Positions 29,962 through 38,705 of a DNA stretch of 43,375 nucleotides are shown here, one piece after another. Numbering within the stretch: position 1 is the stretch's first letter; each line of letters starts with the position of its first letter. A program made the translations under genes and the position numbers. The stretch is from JALYTY01 sp964546935 (GTDB lineage Bacteria; Vulcanimicrobiota; Vulcanimicrobiia; Vulcanimicrobiales; Vulcanimicrobiaceae). The notes under the pieces are model-generated. The model did not search any database. It was given only the letters and a program-made list of their open reading frames with translations, and was not told the origin of the DNA. Location of the stretch: positions 1 to 43,375 of the forward strand of contig CAZJLJ010000026.1 in the NCBI GenBank assembly GCA_964546935.1, read 5' to 3'.

Positions 29962-31603
29962 GTCCCAATGGCGCCGCCCGTTCAAGGATTCCACGGAAAG
30001 CTTCCTTATTGCTGAGCGTTCCCATTGTGCGCCCCCACTTCCCGGCTATCCTACTCTCAATGAACGCATCCGAGACGTAGTTCGGTGCATGCTGCGCTAG
30101 TAAAGCAGCCTGCCAAAGCGTCGCCATGCGTTCTACCAGTGAACGTGCGCGCCACTCGAGATCTTCGGGATCTCGCAGGTCACGCTCCAGTTCATTCGCC
30201 GCAAAGAGCAACTGCGGCTCACCGAGCGCAGGCGCGATTTCCGTGCGGAAAGCGTCGATCGCCTCGGGCTCTTTGCGAATGATGCGCAGAACGTCGAGCG
30301 CGTTGATGTTTCCCGAACCTTCCCAAATCGAGTTGAGCGGAGCTTCGCGATACAAGCGCGGCATGATCGATTCCTCGACGTAGCCGTTTCCGCCAAGGCA
30401 CTCAAGCGCTTCTGCAATTGCAATCGGAGCGCGTTTGCAAACGTAATACTTGCCGATCGCCGTACCAACGCGGCGCAACGCTCCGTCGCGCCTTCCGCTG
30501 GCCCAATCGTCGATGGCACGTGCCGCACGCAAGAAAAGCGCCGTTGCGGCCTCAGATTCTAGCGCAAGGTCGGCAAGGACGTTTTGCATGAGGGCATGTT
30601 TGAGCAACGGACGCCCGAACGTTTGCCGGTACGTTGCGTGATGAATCGCCTGTGCCACCGCTTGACGAAGAATCGAAGACGATCCGCCGATGCAGTCGAG
30701 GCGGGTGTTATTCACCATCTCCACGATGGTGTGAACGCCTTCGCCTTCATCACCCACGAGCCAAGCGTGCGTTCCATCGAACTCGACTTCGCTCGAGGCG
30801 TTGCTGTGATTGCCCAGCTTGTGCTTCAACCGTTGAATGTTGAACGGATTGCGCGACCCGTCCGGAAGAATTCGCGGAAGATAGAAGCACGAGAGTCCGC
30901 CTTCGGTTTGAGCCAGCACCAAAAAAGCGTCGCTCATCGGGGCGGAGCAAAACCACTTGTGCCCGGTGAGAACGTACTCTTCCCCGTTGCCGCGTTTCGC
31001 GCCAAGCGCCGGCACCGCGCGCGTTTGATTTGCGCGCACGTCGCTGCCGCCTTGCTTCTCGGTCATCCCCATGCCGAAAAGCATGCCGGTTTTTTCCTCG
31101 CGCGGAAGCAAACGCAGATCGTACGTACGCGCGCCGATAGATGGGGCAAGTTGCCGGCTTAGTTCCGCATTGCGCGCAAGCGCCGGCAGGACGGCGTACG
31201 TCATCGAGATCGGACATCCGTGACCGGCATCTACCTGTGACCAAAGATAAAATTTTGCGGCACGCGTAACATGGCCGAACGGCTCGTTTTCAATCCATGG
31301 CGATCCGTGCAGGCCGTAACTCGTAGCTCCCGCCATCAACACGTGATATGAGGGGTGGTAACGCACTTCATCGATGCGATTGCCAAAGCGGTCGTGCGTT
31401 TCTAGCTGCGGCGGATTTTCGTTCGCGTCAAATCCGAGCTGAATTACGGCGGGCGTGCCGGCGCGTTCTCCGACCGCGCGAAGCTCTTCCAGTGGTGCAC
31501 CGGGCGCTTCGCGGTTCACTCCTTCAACCAGAGCGAGATCGCTCTCAAAGAGATTGTAATCGGCGAGGGGCGGCGGTTGGTTCGTGACGGCGTGCGTTCG
31601 CAT
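29942..31603 (-). CDS. aidB: AidB-type acyl-CoA dehydrogenase family protein
   Basis: 553 residues. The N-terminus (DYNLFESDLALVEGV) and the block GMGMTEKQGGSDVRANQT are typical of the AidB branch. The catalytic-region signature YREAPLNSIWEGSGNINALDVLR is the AidB hallmark, with Glu as the base of the acyl-CoA dehydrogenase fold. FAD-binding runs through TYRQTFGRPLLKH. In E. coli AidB is part of the adaptive response to alkylation and binds DNA; many homologues have isovaleryl-CoA dehydrogenase activity. It starts 20 bases after the MFS gene ends, so it is probably in the ctaA-ctaB-MFS operon. Whether its role is alkylation defence or acyl-CoA oxidation cannot be told from sequence. Confidence 0.9.
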   Translation of the reverse strand: MRTHAVTNQPPPLADYNLFESDLALVEGVNREAPGAPLEELRAVGERAGTPAVIQLGFDANENPPQLETHDRFGNRIDEVRYHPSYHVLMAGATSYGLHGSPWIENEPFGHVTRAAKFYLWSQVDAGHGCPISMTYAVLPALARNAELSRQLAPSIGARTYDLRLLPREEKTGMLFGMGMTEKQGGSDVRANQTRAVPALGAKRGNGEEYVLTGHKWFCSAPMSDAFLVLAQTEGGLSCFYLPRILPDGSRNPFNIQRLKHKLGNHSNASSEVEFDGTHAWLVGDEGEGVHTIVEMVNNTRLDCIGGSSSILRQAVAQAIHHATYRQTFGRPLLKHALMQNVLADLALESEAATALFLRAARAIDDWASGRRDGALRRVGTAIGKYYVCKRAPIAIAEALECLGGNGYVEESIMPRLYREAPLNSIWEGSGNINALDVLRIIRKEPEAIDAFRTEIAPALGEPQLLFAANELERDLRDPEDLEWRARSLVERMATLWQAALLAQHAPNYVSDAFIESRIAGKWGRTMGTLSNKEAFRGILERAAPLGHEIPAL

Positions 31604-31623
31604 CCGGAACGCTTCGCCGTTGG

Positions 31624-32988
31624 TCAGGCAGCCTCTTCGAGCGGAATCGTGCGCTCCTCGCGCCGCGACTTGAGCGACGCCGAGATAATCAGCGCGATCA
31701 GGGCAACGCCGCAGAAGGCAAGATAGGCGTTCCTATAGCCCATGAATTCGTTGACGTTTGCGCCCATGATGCCGCCGGCGAGCGAGCCTCCAAGTATTTG
31801 TCCGACGATCAGTGCCTGGCTCAGCAAACCGACGGCCGTAGCGCGAGTGCGTTCGCCGGTTTCATTCGTGACGATGTACCGCGTGGGCGCACCGAGCAGT
31901 GCGCCGAATCCGCTGCCTGCAACGATCATCGCAACGATTGAAAGCGCGAGCGAATTGAATCCGATGGCAAAGATCGCGAGACCGATCTCTGTAAGAATCG
32001 CGCCGCCTATCAAAACGTCCCGGCTGCCGGCACGGTCGAGTGCTCGTCCCGAAATGGGAATCACGATCACGAACATCAGCGCGCCGAGCGCGGCAATCAA
32101 TCCCGCCGCGAGATACGAGAGATGCTGTGTAGCAACGAGGATCGCCGGAATAAAGAACAGCGAGCCTTCCAGCATGCCGATAGTCAGTTCCAGAATGTAC
32201 GTGCGTAGGAGCTGCGGCGTTGCGATGACGCTCCGTGGCACGATCGGATTGCGCGCTTGACGCTCCCACAGCAGAAAACCGACGGTCAAAACGAGGCCCG
32301 CGATCGCGGTGGTCCACTGCGTTGCAGTAAGACCGTACATAATTGCCAGCAGTCCGCTGCAGAGAAGGATCAACCCAAAAACGTCAAGCGGCCCGCGCAC
32401 GCGAGGCGCGTTTGCCGGAACATCGCGAAGCGCGCGCCAGATTACAATTGCGGCAAGCGGAAAGTTCAGCGCGAAAATCCAGCGCCACGAGATAAAATGC
32501 GTAACGACGCCACCGAAGGCGGGACCGACGATTGCGGCAAGGCCCCAGGTGGCCGCGACAAGACCAAGCGCGGCTCCGCGCCGTTCTTTCGGGACGGCGT
32601 CGCCGATCGCAGCCGTCGCTACGGGGAAGATTCCGCCCGCGCCAAGCGCCTGAATCGCACGCGCGAAAAGAAAGACGTGAAATGACGGGGCGGCTACCGC
32701 GATAAGGCTGCCGAGTGCGAAGAGCGCAACGCAGGCGACGTAAACCGGACGTCGGCCATAGCGATCCGCTAGTGTGCTCGCAATTGCAATCGATGCAACG
32801 TTGACCAGCAGATAAATCGTAAAGACCCAGGCGAGATCGGCGGTCTGCACCGCGAATTGTGCTCCCAGCGCAGGCAGTGCGGGAGAGAGCACGCCGAGAT
32901 CCAGAGCGCCGGCGAAAACGCCCAAACCGAGAGTTAGGAGAAGGGGAACGGCTCGTTTATCGAGTTGGTGTCCGGCTATTGTTTGCAC
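31624..32988 (-). CDS. MFS drug/solute exporter, DHA2-like
   Basis: 454 residues from GTG 32988, five bases after the ctaB stop; longer in-frame reading to 33078 would overlap ctaB. About 12-14 membrane helices. The motif A loop ADRYGRRPVYVACV between helices 2 and 3 and the motif C-like helix GLAAIVGPAFGGVV mark an antiporter of the drug-export type. FISWRWIFALNFPLAAIVI is the typical DHA2 W-R-W-I-F segment. It exports an unidentified compound using the proton gradient. It shares the operon with heme A synthesis and aidB. Confidence 0.9.
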   Translation of the reverse strand: MQTIAGHQLDKRAVPLLLTLGLGVFAGALDLGVLSPALPALGAQFAVQTADLAWVFTIYLLVNVASIAIASTLADRYGRRPVYVACVALFALGSLIAVAAPSFHVFLFARAIQALGAGGIFPVATAAIGDAVPKERRGAALGLVAATWGLAAIVGPAFGGVVTHFISWRWIFALNFPLAAIVIWRALRDVPANAPRVRGPLDVFGLILLCSGLLAIMYGLTATQWTTAIAGLVLTVGFLLWERQARNPIVPRSVIATPQLLRTYILELTIGMLEGSLFFIPAILVATQHLSYLAAGLIAALGALMFVIVIPISGRALDRAGSRDVLIGGAILTEIGLAIFAIGFNSLALSIVAMIVAGSGFGALLGAPTRYIVTNETGERTRATAVGLLSQALIVGQILGGSLAGGIMGANVNEFMGYRNAYLAFCGVALIALIISASLKSRREERTIPLEEAA

Positions 32989-32993
32989 GTCAC

Positions 32994-33911
32994 TTACGCA
33001 ATGATTCTGTCGATGACCATGATCGCGCACATGAGCGCGAGATAGATGAGTGAAAATCGAAATGTGCGGCGGGCCCACGTGCGCCCGGGATCACGCCAAG
33101 CACGAATCGTGTCGTAGAGAAAGATTCCACCGAGCACCGCCGCCGCGGCCGTGTAAACCGGCCCCATGATATGCAGCGGATAGAGAATCAGTGATGCGAT
33201 GACCAGCAGGATCGTGTAGTAGATGATCTCGCGCTTCGTGCGCTCTTGGCCGCTTACGTTCGGCAGCATCGGGACATTGGCTTTGTGGTAGTCCAACTCC
33301 GTCATTAAAGCGAGCGACCAAAAATGCGGCGGCGTCCACAAGAAAATAAGCGCGAACAAGCCGAGCGCCGGGCCACCGATCTGATGCGTTACCGCTGCCC
33401 AACCGACCAAGGGCGGCACGGACCCCGCGGCGCCACCGATCACAATGTTCAACGGCGTCGTTCGCTTTAGCCACATCGTATAGATCACGACATAGTAAAC
33501 GTTGCCGCCGAGGGACAGCCACGCTGCCAACGGGTTCACTAAAAAGAAGAGAATAGCGAACGACGCAACGCCCAAAAGAACGGCGTAGATCGTCGCGTTG
33601 AAAACCGATACACGCCCGGTCGCAAGCGGACGATTTGCCGTCCGTCGCATCACGCGGTCGATATCGCGATCGTAAATGCAATTGAGTGCCGCCGCGGATC
33701 CCGATGCCAGCGCTCCTCCGAGAAGCGTCCAGAAAACCAGCGGCAACGATGGAATTCCGCGCGCCGCCATTACCATTGCGGCTGCCGTCGTAACGAGCAG
33801 CAACACCATGATGCGCGGCTTTGCCAAATCGACGTAGTCGTTGATTACTCCGCGAAGGCCCACGGAAGCGTTCGGTGCGGCGCCCTCAACGCGTGCGAGC
33901 GTTGAACTCAC
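32994..33911 (-). CDS. ctaB: Protoheme IX farnesyltransferase (heme O synthase)
   Basis: 305 residues from GTG 33911, which overlaps the ctaA stop (GTGA). A longer frame upstream exists but would lie over ctaA. The UbiA-family signature appears as DYVDLAKPRIMVLL, then NCIYDRDIDRVMRRTANRPLATG (the Asp-rich prenyl diphosphate site), and the second polar loop DYHKANVPMLPNV. About eight or nine membrane helices. It adds a farnesyl chain to heme b to make heme O, the substrate of CtaA, and so supplies the caa3 oxidase encoded at 24344-28186. Confidence 0.95.
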   Translation of the reverse strand: MSSTLARVEGAAPNASVGLRGVINDYVDLAKPRIMVLLLVTTAAAMVMAARGIPSLPLVFWTLLGGALASGSAAALNCIYDRDIDRVMRRTANRPLATGRVSVFNATIYAVLLGVASFAILFFLVNPLAAWLSLGGNVYYVVIYTMWLKRTTPLNIVIGGAAGSVPPLVGWAAVTHQIGGPALGLFALIFLWTPPHFWSLALMTELDYHKANVPMLPNVSGQERTKREIIYYTILLVIASLILYPLHIMGPVYTAAAAVLGGIFLYDTIRAWRDPGRTWARRTFRFSLIYLALMCAIMVIDRIIA

Positions 33912-34822
33912 CGGTGTGTGACCGCTGTGTAAAAGCGCGTTTCCGCTGCGTCGAGCGTTGCAAATACTGTTGCGACGACAAATGCCAAAAACACAAGCGC
34001 CGCATTCACGGCGTGCGCTTCGCGCAGATCCATCGGAAGCCGCAACGCGACGTTCATCAATCCCAATAACACTTGCACGAAAACCAATCCCAATCCGGCG
34101 CTGACCATCACCCGAACGCGTGCTGAAGCGGGTCGCGCCCACGCCACTGCGATCGATGCAGCCGCGCAAATCAGCGTAGCGCCCGCCACGAATCGATGCA
34201 GCATCTGGACGTATTGCCCGTGTGTATATACCACGACGTTACCCGCGCAACCCGGGATCGATAGACAGGCAAGACCCGCGCCGCTCGAACTTACGTACGC
34301 ACCAACGCACATGGTAATGAAAGCGACAAGCGACGTACCTGCGAGCAGTCCGACCAACGCCGCTTCAAACGGCGAAGGGTTGCGCCAAACCGGCTCGCTT
34401 CCAGCGTACGCAAAAATCGTCATCGCGGTGAGCGCGGCGATGAAGGCCATCGCCGTTCCCCAATGCAGCACCACCGACATCGGCGAATTGGAGAGGTGTA
34501 CCGTCGCCGCTCCGAGCGCGCATTGGATGACGAAGAGCAGCCCGATGATGCCGATCATCGGCCGCACGAATGGTGCGCGATCGCGCAGCCGCCACGCGGC
34601 GATCATCACTGCGATGACCAGCGGGGCGACGCAGAAGGCGAAGAGGCGGTGCGTCCACTCCCAAACGGTGCCGTCTGCCATCGACGGGATCAGCTGGCCG
34701 TGACAAAGCGGCCAATCCGGGCAGGTCATACCGGCTCCATTGATGCGGGTCCAACTGCCGAGGATCACCGTGCCGAAGGCAACCAGTACGGCCGCCATCG
34801 ACAAACGACGAAGAATTTTCAT
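33908..34822 (-). CDS. ctaA: Heme A synthase, COX15/CtaA family
   Basis: 304 residues, eight membrane helices. The first loop RINGAGMTCPDWPLCHG has the conserved Cys pair and Asn seen in bacterial CtaA. Heme-ligand His residues occur in EWTHRLFAF, VLHWGTAMAF, MLHRFVAGAT and AHAVNAALVF. A second Cys-bearing loop is GAGLACLSIPGCAG. It converts heme O to heme A by oxidising the methyl on ring D. It heads the minus-strand operon; 79 bases upstream ends the chemotaxis receptor gene, and that space contains a GC-rich imperfect inverted repeat (ACCGGGGTA and TACCCCGG, 34838-34859). Confidence 0.95.
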   Translation of the reverse strand: MKILRRLSMAAVLVAFGTVILGSWTRINGAGMTCPDWPLCHGQLIPSMADGTVWEWTHRLFAFCVAPLVIAVMIAAWRLRDRAPFVRPMIGIIGLLFVIQCALGAATVHLSNSPMSVVLHWGTAMAFIAALTAMTIFAYAGSEPVWRNPSPFEAALVGLLAGTSLVAFITMCVGAYVSSSGAGLACLSIPGCAGNVVVYTHGQYVQMLHRFVAGATLICAAASIAVAWARPASARVRVMVSAGLGLVFVQVLLGLMNVALRLPMDLREAHAVNAALVFLAFVVATVFATLDAAETRFYTAVTHR

Positions 34823-34901
34823 TGGGAGTTTCAGCGTACCGGGGTACCTCTTACCCCGGCAACGACAGTCGTCGCTTACCCGGCCTTACCGGAGAAAAGC
34901 T

Positions 34902-37205
34902 TTAGCCTAATCCGGCAAAATCAACCAATTGAGCCATCGGCAACGGCATCTCGAGGACCCGATGGGTCTCGATCGCGGTGTCATTTCGGGCGAAGGCCGC
35001 AAGCGAGCCATGGAGGCCGTTCGCCTCGTCCGCCAGGCAAACGGAGAGCTCTTCCAGCTTGACTGCCGTCTCCAGCGAGCCGCGCGCTCCGGTGGCGATC
35101 GCTTCCATTGCCGTCTGTGCCGACTCTAACGCAACCGACTGCTCGTGCGTGGCCCGCTCGACTTCGACCGTTACGCTTCGCATGTTCGCGAACTGTTCGT
35201 TGATCTGACGGACACCCGCCGTTTGCTGGGCGGTGGCTTGAGCGACGCTGGCTGCGCGCTGTTCGATGTCGCGCACCGCCGTTAGCAATTGCGTCGAGGC
35301 AGCCGCGGGCACTTCAGCCGCCGTGGCCGCTTCCTGTGCCATGCGTGCGGCATCGCTGACTAGTCCCAGAATCTCTTGCAACGCGGTGGAGGCGTTGTCG
35401 GAAGCGGTACGGGCCCATTCCGCGCCGTCCGCCGCCTTCCCGATGACGCCTTGAACCATGGTGGAGTTCCGGCGCACTTCTTGGGTGAGCGTGGTAACTT
35501 CGCGAACAGCCGTGCCCGAACGGTCTGCAAGTTTGCGAATCTCGTCGGCAACGACCGCAAATCCGCGGCCATGTTCGCCGGCTCTCGCGGCTTCGATCGC
35601 GGCGTTGAGCGCGAGCAAATTCGTTTGATCGGCGATTTCGTCGATCGTTTGAAGCATTTGATCGATGCGTGACGTTGCGGAGCGAAGCTGTTCGATCGCG
35701 TTTGTGACGTCATGCAGATCGGAACCAATGCGCACGGTGCGCTCGATCATTCCGTCGAGAATTTCACTGGAATGGCGAACGCGTTTGTCGGTTTGCAACG
35801 TGCGATCGAATGCGCTGCGAATCGTGTTCGTAACGTCGGCGAGCGCGCCGGCGAAGCCTTCGACCGAGCGTAGCGTTTCGTCTGCGGTCGTTGCGAGCGC
35901 GCTGTTGTTCATCGCGATCGAATCGATCGTCGACGTGAGATCGTCCAGTGCGCGCGCGCCTCCGTCTACGTCTGTGCGCAGCCGATGCGCATTTGCGGAA
36001 ACTTGTTGCGCGCTTCGCGCGAGCTGCGCAATAGCGGCGGCGCTTTCACTCGTGTCGTCTGCCGTTTGACTAGAAGTTGAACGTATGGCATGCGAGTGCG
36101 AACGAACTTCGTTAGCAACGTGATCGACGGCTTCACCTGCTTCGCTCACGTGTGTAACGGCACCGTCGATGCGTTCCAGCAAGTGATTGAATGAAAGCGC
36201 AAGCTCGCCCAATTCGTCGGTGCTATCTTCCGGCAAACGCTCCGAGAGATTCGACGTGTCCGAGATGCGGCGAATCGCACGGGTCAGGCGTACAGCGCGG
36301 TCGACCGTTAACATCGGAAGCACGAAGAAGGCCGCAAAGAAGGCGAAAGAAGCCGCGGCCACTGCAACCGCGAGCGAAATCCAAAGCGTGCGCCAGAGTG
36401 AGGCAAGGACTTGCGCTTCCGGTACGGCGTTGATGAAATATAAATCCGTTTCGGGAACGCGCGCGATACCTGCGTAGGCGGCGCCCTTCCCAAACGCATT
36501 CGGTACGCGCACGGCGGCTGCGTTGTCGGTTTGCATCGCTGCCTTCAATGCGCCAAGGCCGGCGTCGTCCAGCGATTTAAAATCGAGCCCCGATAAATGG
36601 CTTGCGCGAACGAGGGTGCCGTCACCGTCAACGAGGACGCCGGTCGCGTTCTGCAAGTTGTCGATCGCCGCCGTCACGTTAGCCGGCTTGATTTGCATGA
36701 CTACCGCGCCGATTCCGATCGGCATGCTGTCGCTGCCCACCGGCGCGCACGCGTACAATGTAGCGGCGCCTTCACGGGCCACGATCGGCGAGATCGCACT
36801 GGCGCCGGAAACGGCCTGTACCATGCAGTTCGACTTCGTGTCGACCGCAATGTCACCGGACTTTTGAAGCACCGTGCCGCGCGAATCGGTGATCGCGAGT
36901 GCCGTTGCATCCGGTACCATCGCGAGCAAGTTTTGCAGCTGCTCGTTCGAGAGGGGCTTGCGGTCGCGGATCGACGCGTTCACACTTGTCAGCCGTCCCA
37001 ACGCTTCGATTGCGGTTCTTTTCGCGACGACCATCTGTTGGATCGTTGCGGCGACGGCGTGCGAATCGTTTTCGATCGTTACTTGGGCGTTACGAAGCGT
37101 CTGCGCACGTGTATCCAAGATGGCGAAGGCCGCAAAGATCAGAAGCGGAGCGAGGGCAACGACGGCCGACCACAGCGAAAGGCGGAGGCGAAGCGATAAT
37201 CTCAC
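34902..37205 (-). CDS. Methyl-accepting chemotaxis protein with dCACHE-type sensor domain
   Basis: 767 residues from GTG 37205. An N-terminal membrane helix (residues ~10-30), a ~240-residue extracytoplasmic sensor (IRDRKPLSNEQLQNLL, ALAITDSRGTVLQKSG, LYFINAVPE) that looks like a double CACHE domain, and a second helix near residue 280 precede a HAMP domain (RAVRLTRAIRRISDT). The long coiled coil ends in the highly conserved receptor hairpin IDEIADQTNLLALNAAIEAA, which contacts CheA/CheW, around residues 525-560. No CheR-binding pentapeptide is seen at the C-terminus. No other chemotaxis gene is present here. The ligand is unknown. Confidence 0.94.
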   Translation of the reverse strand: MRLSLRLRLSLWSAVVALAPLLIFAAFAILDTRAQTLRNAQVTIENDSHAVAATIQQMVVAKRTAIEALGRLTSVNASIRDRKPLSNEQLQNLLAMVPDATALAITDSRGTVLQKSGDIAVDTKSNCMVQAVSGASAISPIVAREGAATLYACAPVGSDSMPIGIGAVVMQIKPANVTAAIDNLQNATGVLVDGDGTLVRASHLSGLDFKSLDDAGLGALKAAMQTDNAAAVRVPNAFGKGAAYAGIARVPETDLYFINAVPEAQVLASLWRTLWISLAVAVAAASFAFFAAFFVLPMLTVDRAVRLTRAIRRISDTSNLSERLPEDSTDELGELALSFNHLLERIDGAVTHVSEAGEAVDHVANEVRSHSHAIRSTSSQTADDTSESAAAIAQLARSAQQVSANAHRLRTDVDGGARALDDLTSTIDSIAMNNSALATTADETLRSVEGFAGALADVTNTIRSAFDRTLQTDKRVRHSSEILDGMIERTVRIGSDLHDVTNAIEQLRSATSRIDQMLQTIDEIADQTNLLALNAAIEAARAGEHGRGFAVVADEIRKLADRSGTAVREVTTLTQEVRRNSTMVQGVIGKAADGAEWARTASDNASTALQEILGLVSDAARMAQEAATAAEVPAAASTQLLTAVRDIEQRAASVAQATAQQTAGVRQINEQFANMRSVTVEVERATHEQSVALESAQTAMEAIATGARGSLETAVKLEELSVCLADEANGLHGSLAAFARNDTAIETHRVLEMPLPMAQLVDFAGLG

Positions 37206-37271
37206 TCGTCCTACGCTAGGTAGTTAAGCCTATGGCTGGTTTAAGCTAACGTATAGGGTTCGTAAAGCAAG

Positions 37272-37294
37272 CGACCTAGCTCGCAACGACCTAG
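37272..37294. repeat. Short direct repeat CGACCTAG, two copies 15 bases apart
   Basis: CGACCTAGC occurs at 37272-37280 and 37287-37295 in the space before the chemotaxis receptor gene; the second copy covers the stop codon (37291-37293) of the unknown gene. Possibly a regulator half-site pair; no function is evident. Confidence 0.3.
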
Positions 37295-38046
37295 CAATTA
37301 TCGTTGGCTTTGAGCAGATGGATGGCGGCGGTTCCTTCGTCACGTTGGATCTCGGGGAGGCGTTCCTCGAAATCGCGGGCTGCGCGGTAGGACAGCACCT
37401 GATCGTTGGGGGCGTAATAGTCGCCGGGCAAAGCCGACCACATCGACGGCAAAGCGCCATTCTCGCGGGCCATGACGGCACGGATATGATCCTCGCCCGG
37501 GGAGTTGCTGATCGTGTCTTCGGTGGCGTCGTTAATGTGCCACTCGCCGTGGTCGCCGCGGCGCATCTCCTCGGCGTACAAGTAGGCGATGAACCCGTCT
37601 AAGTCACGGGCCACTTTACGCTGCCGCCAGAGCGCCCCGCCAAGCGCGTCGGCCGACGCTTTCAACTCGGCCTTCTCGTCGGGGTCGACGGCCTTCTGCG
37701 CGAGGTCACGCAGGTGGTTCACTTCCTTTTCGCCGTCTTTCCATTCTTTTGTCACGGCATCGGCATATTCGACTAGCTTGTCGACCGCGTGTTTCCGACG
37801 GAGCCCCATATCCATCAAGTCATCGCCGGTACGCCGCAGCCGTAACGTGTCGATGAGACTTCCAAGAGAGGTGTCATTGCGAACGGCCGAGCCGATGGCT
37901 GAGTTGACGTGCGTTGCAAATTCGGTGCACAAAGCCGAGGAGCGAATTCGGATGATCTCCTTCAGCGGTCCGGGCGACGCCGAGGGGGATGGGGAGGGTT
38001 GCGGCGATTCGAGCGCTACAACGACGGCAAGTAGAAGCGCCAGCAT
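37291..38046 (-). CDS. Secreted protein of unknown function
   Basis: 251 residues from ATG 38046 with a good ribosome binding site (GGAGGAG) upstream. A signal peptide (LALLLAVVVALE) is followed by a Ser/Pro-rich linker (SPQPSPSPSASPG), then a helical domain (ATHVNSAIGSAV, DLMDMGLRRKHAVDKLVEYADAV) and an end rich in charged and Trp/Tyr residues (MWSALPGDYYAPNDQ). Not a family I can name. The Cys at LCTEF and the C-terminal Cys could be bridged. It lies between the receptor gene and the divergent PrcB-like lipoprotein. Confidence 0.7.
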   Translation of the reverse strand: MLALLLAVVVALESPQPSPSPSASPGPLKEIIRIRSSALCTEFATHVNSAIGSAVRNDTSLGSLIDTLRLRRTGDDLMDMGLRRKHAVDKLVEYADAVTKEWKDGEKEVNHLRDLAQKAVDPDEKAELKASADALGGALWRQRKVARDLDGFIAYLYAEEMRRGDHGEWHINDATEDTISNSPGEDHIRAVMARENGALPSMWSALPGDYYAPNDQVLSYRAARDFEERLPEIQRDEGTAAIHLLKANDNC

Positions 38047-38153
38047 GCGGTGAGCTCCTCCACGGGTTCAACGTTTATTCTACAACGTTTCCCCGTTGGA
38101 GGTGGTGACAAGAGGAATGTCGCGATAACGTACCGCGCGAAAGGGGCGGTTCT

Positions 38154-38585
38154 GTGAGGCGCTGGTGGGCACTTGTCGCGCTCCTCTTGCTCGTGGGATG
38201 CCGCGAAGTGCGCGTGAAAACGTACGCGACCGGGACCACCACGGCTGCGGGCGGCAACCAAATCATCGTAGTTCGAAACGGTACGGACCTGGATCGCCTG
38301 GGGATCAAGGCGGCCGTTCGTTTTCGCGGCGAATTTGGTGTAGTTTTACTCATGGGCCCGCACCCGCGCACGGGCTATAAACAGATTATCGAGTCCATCA
38401 GAGCGAGCGACCAGCGGGTGCGCGTAGTCGCATTCGAGCAGCCTCCGCCCGACGGAGGGGAACCGTCGCCCGACTACCGGACATATACACTTTGGATCAT
38501 TCCGAATTCGGTCTACCGGCGCGGCATTCACGTGGATGTGGTAACGCCCAGCGACGAAGCCATAGCCTCGACCGAACTTCAGTAA
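38154..38585 (+). CDS. Lipoprotein with a PrcB_C-like domain
   Basis: 143 residues from GTG 38154. A short signal sequence ends LLLLVGC with a Cys lipobox, so it is a lipoprotein. The segment FGVVLLMGPHPRTGYKQIIESI near residues 60-82 matches the glycine/threonine-type turn of the PrcB C-terminal domain, which in Treponema helps the dentilisin protease complex. The final 35 residues are beta-rich. It is divergent from the unknown secreted protein gene at 38046, with 107 bases between, and followed by a promoter for the next operon. Function in this organism unknown. Confidence 0.7.
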   Translation: MRRWWALVALLLLVGCREVRVKTYATGTTTAAGGNQIIVVRNGTDLDRLGIKAAVRFRGEFGVVLLMGPHPRTGYKQIIESIRASDQRVRVVAFEQPPPDGGEPSPDYRTYTLWIIPNSVYRRGIHVDVVTPSDEAIASTELQ

Positions 38586-38610
38586 AATCGCCCGATGGGG
38601 TAAGAGCGCT

Positions 38611-38640
38611 TTATTCGCACCCCGCCTCAGACGATATAAT
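38611..38640 (+). promoter_or_regulatory. Probable promoter of the GH130-prfC operon
   Basis: A perfect -10 box TATAAT at 38635-38640, with a weak -35 candidate TTATTC at 38611-38616 (18-base spacing). It would give a ~60-base leader containing a GC-rich hairpin (CCGGCCC near 38656 with GGGCCGG near 38666), ahead of the ribosome binding site TAAGGAG (38695-38701). Confidence 0.5.
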
Positions 38641-38705
38641 CACGGGGCGTGAGCGCCGGCCCGCGGGGCCGGTCTCGCCGTCCCGGCGTTTTCCTAAGGA
38701 GTACC

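Noticed and set aside
32989..33078. Longer MFS exporter starting at 33078
   Set aside because: It would overlap ctaB by 85 bases and adds a His/Arg-rich stretch unlike an MFS N-terminus; GTG 32988 is 5 bases past the ctaB stop.
33912..34169. Extended 391-residue ctaB starting at 34169
   Set aside because: The extension lies over ctaA on the same strand and lacks UbiA character; GTG 33911 couples to the ctaA stop.
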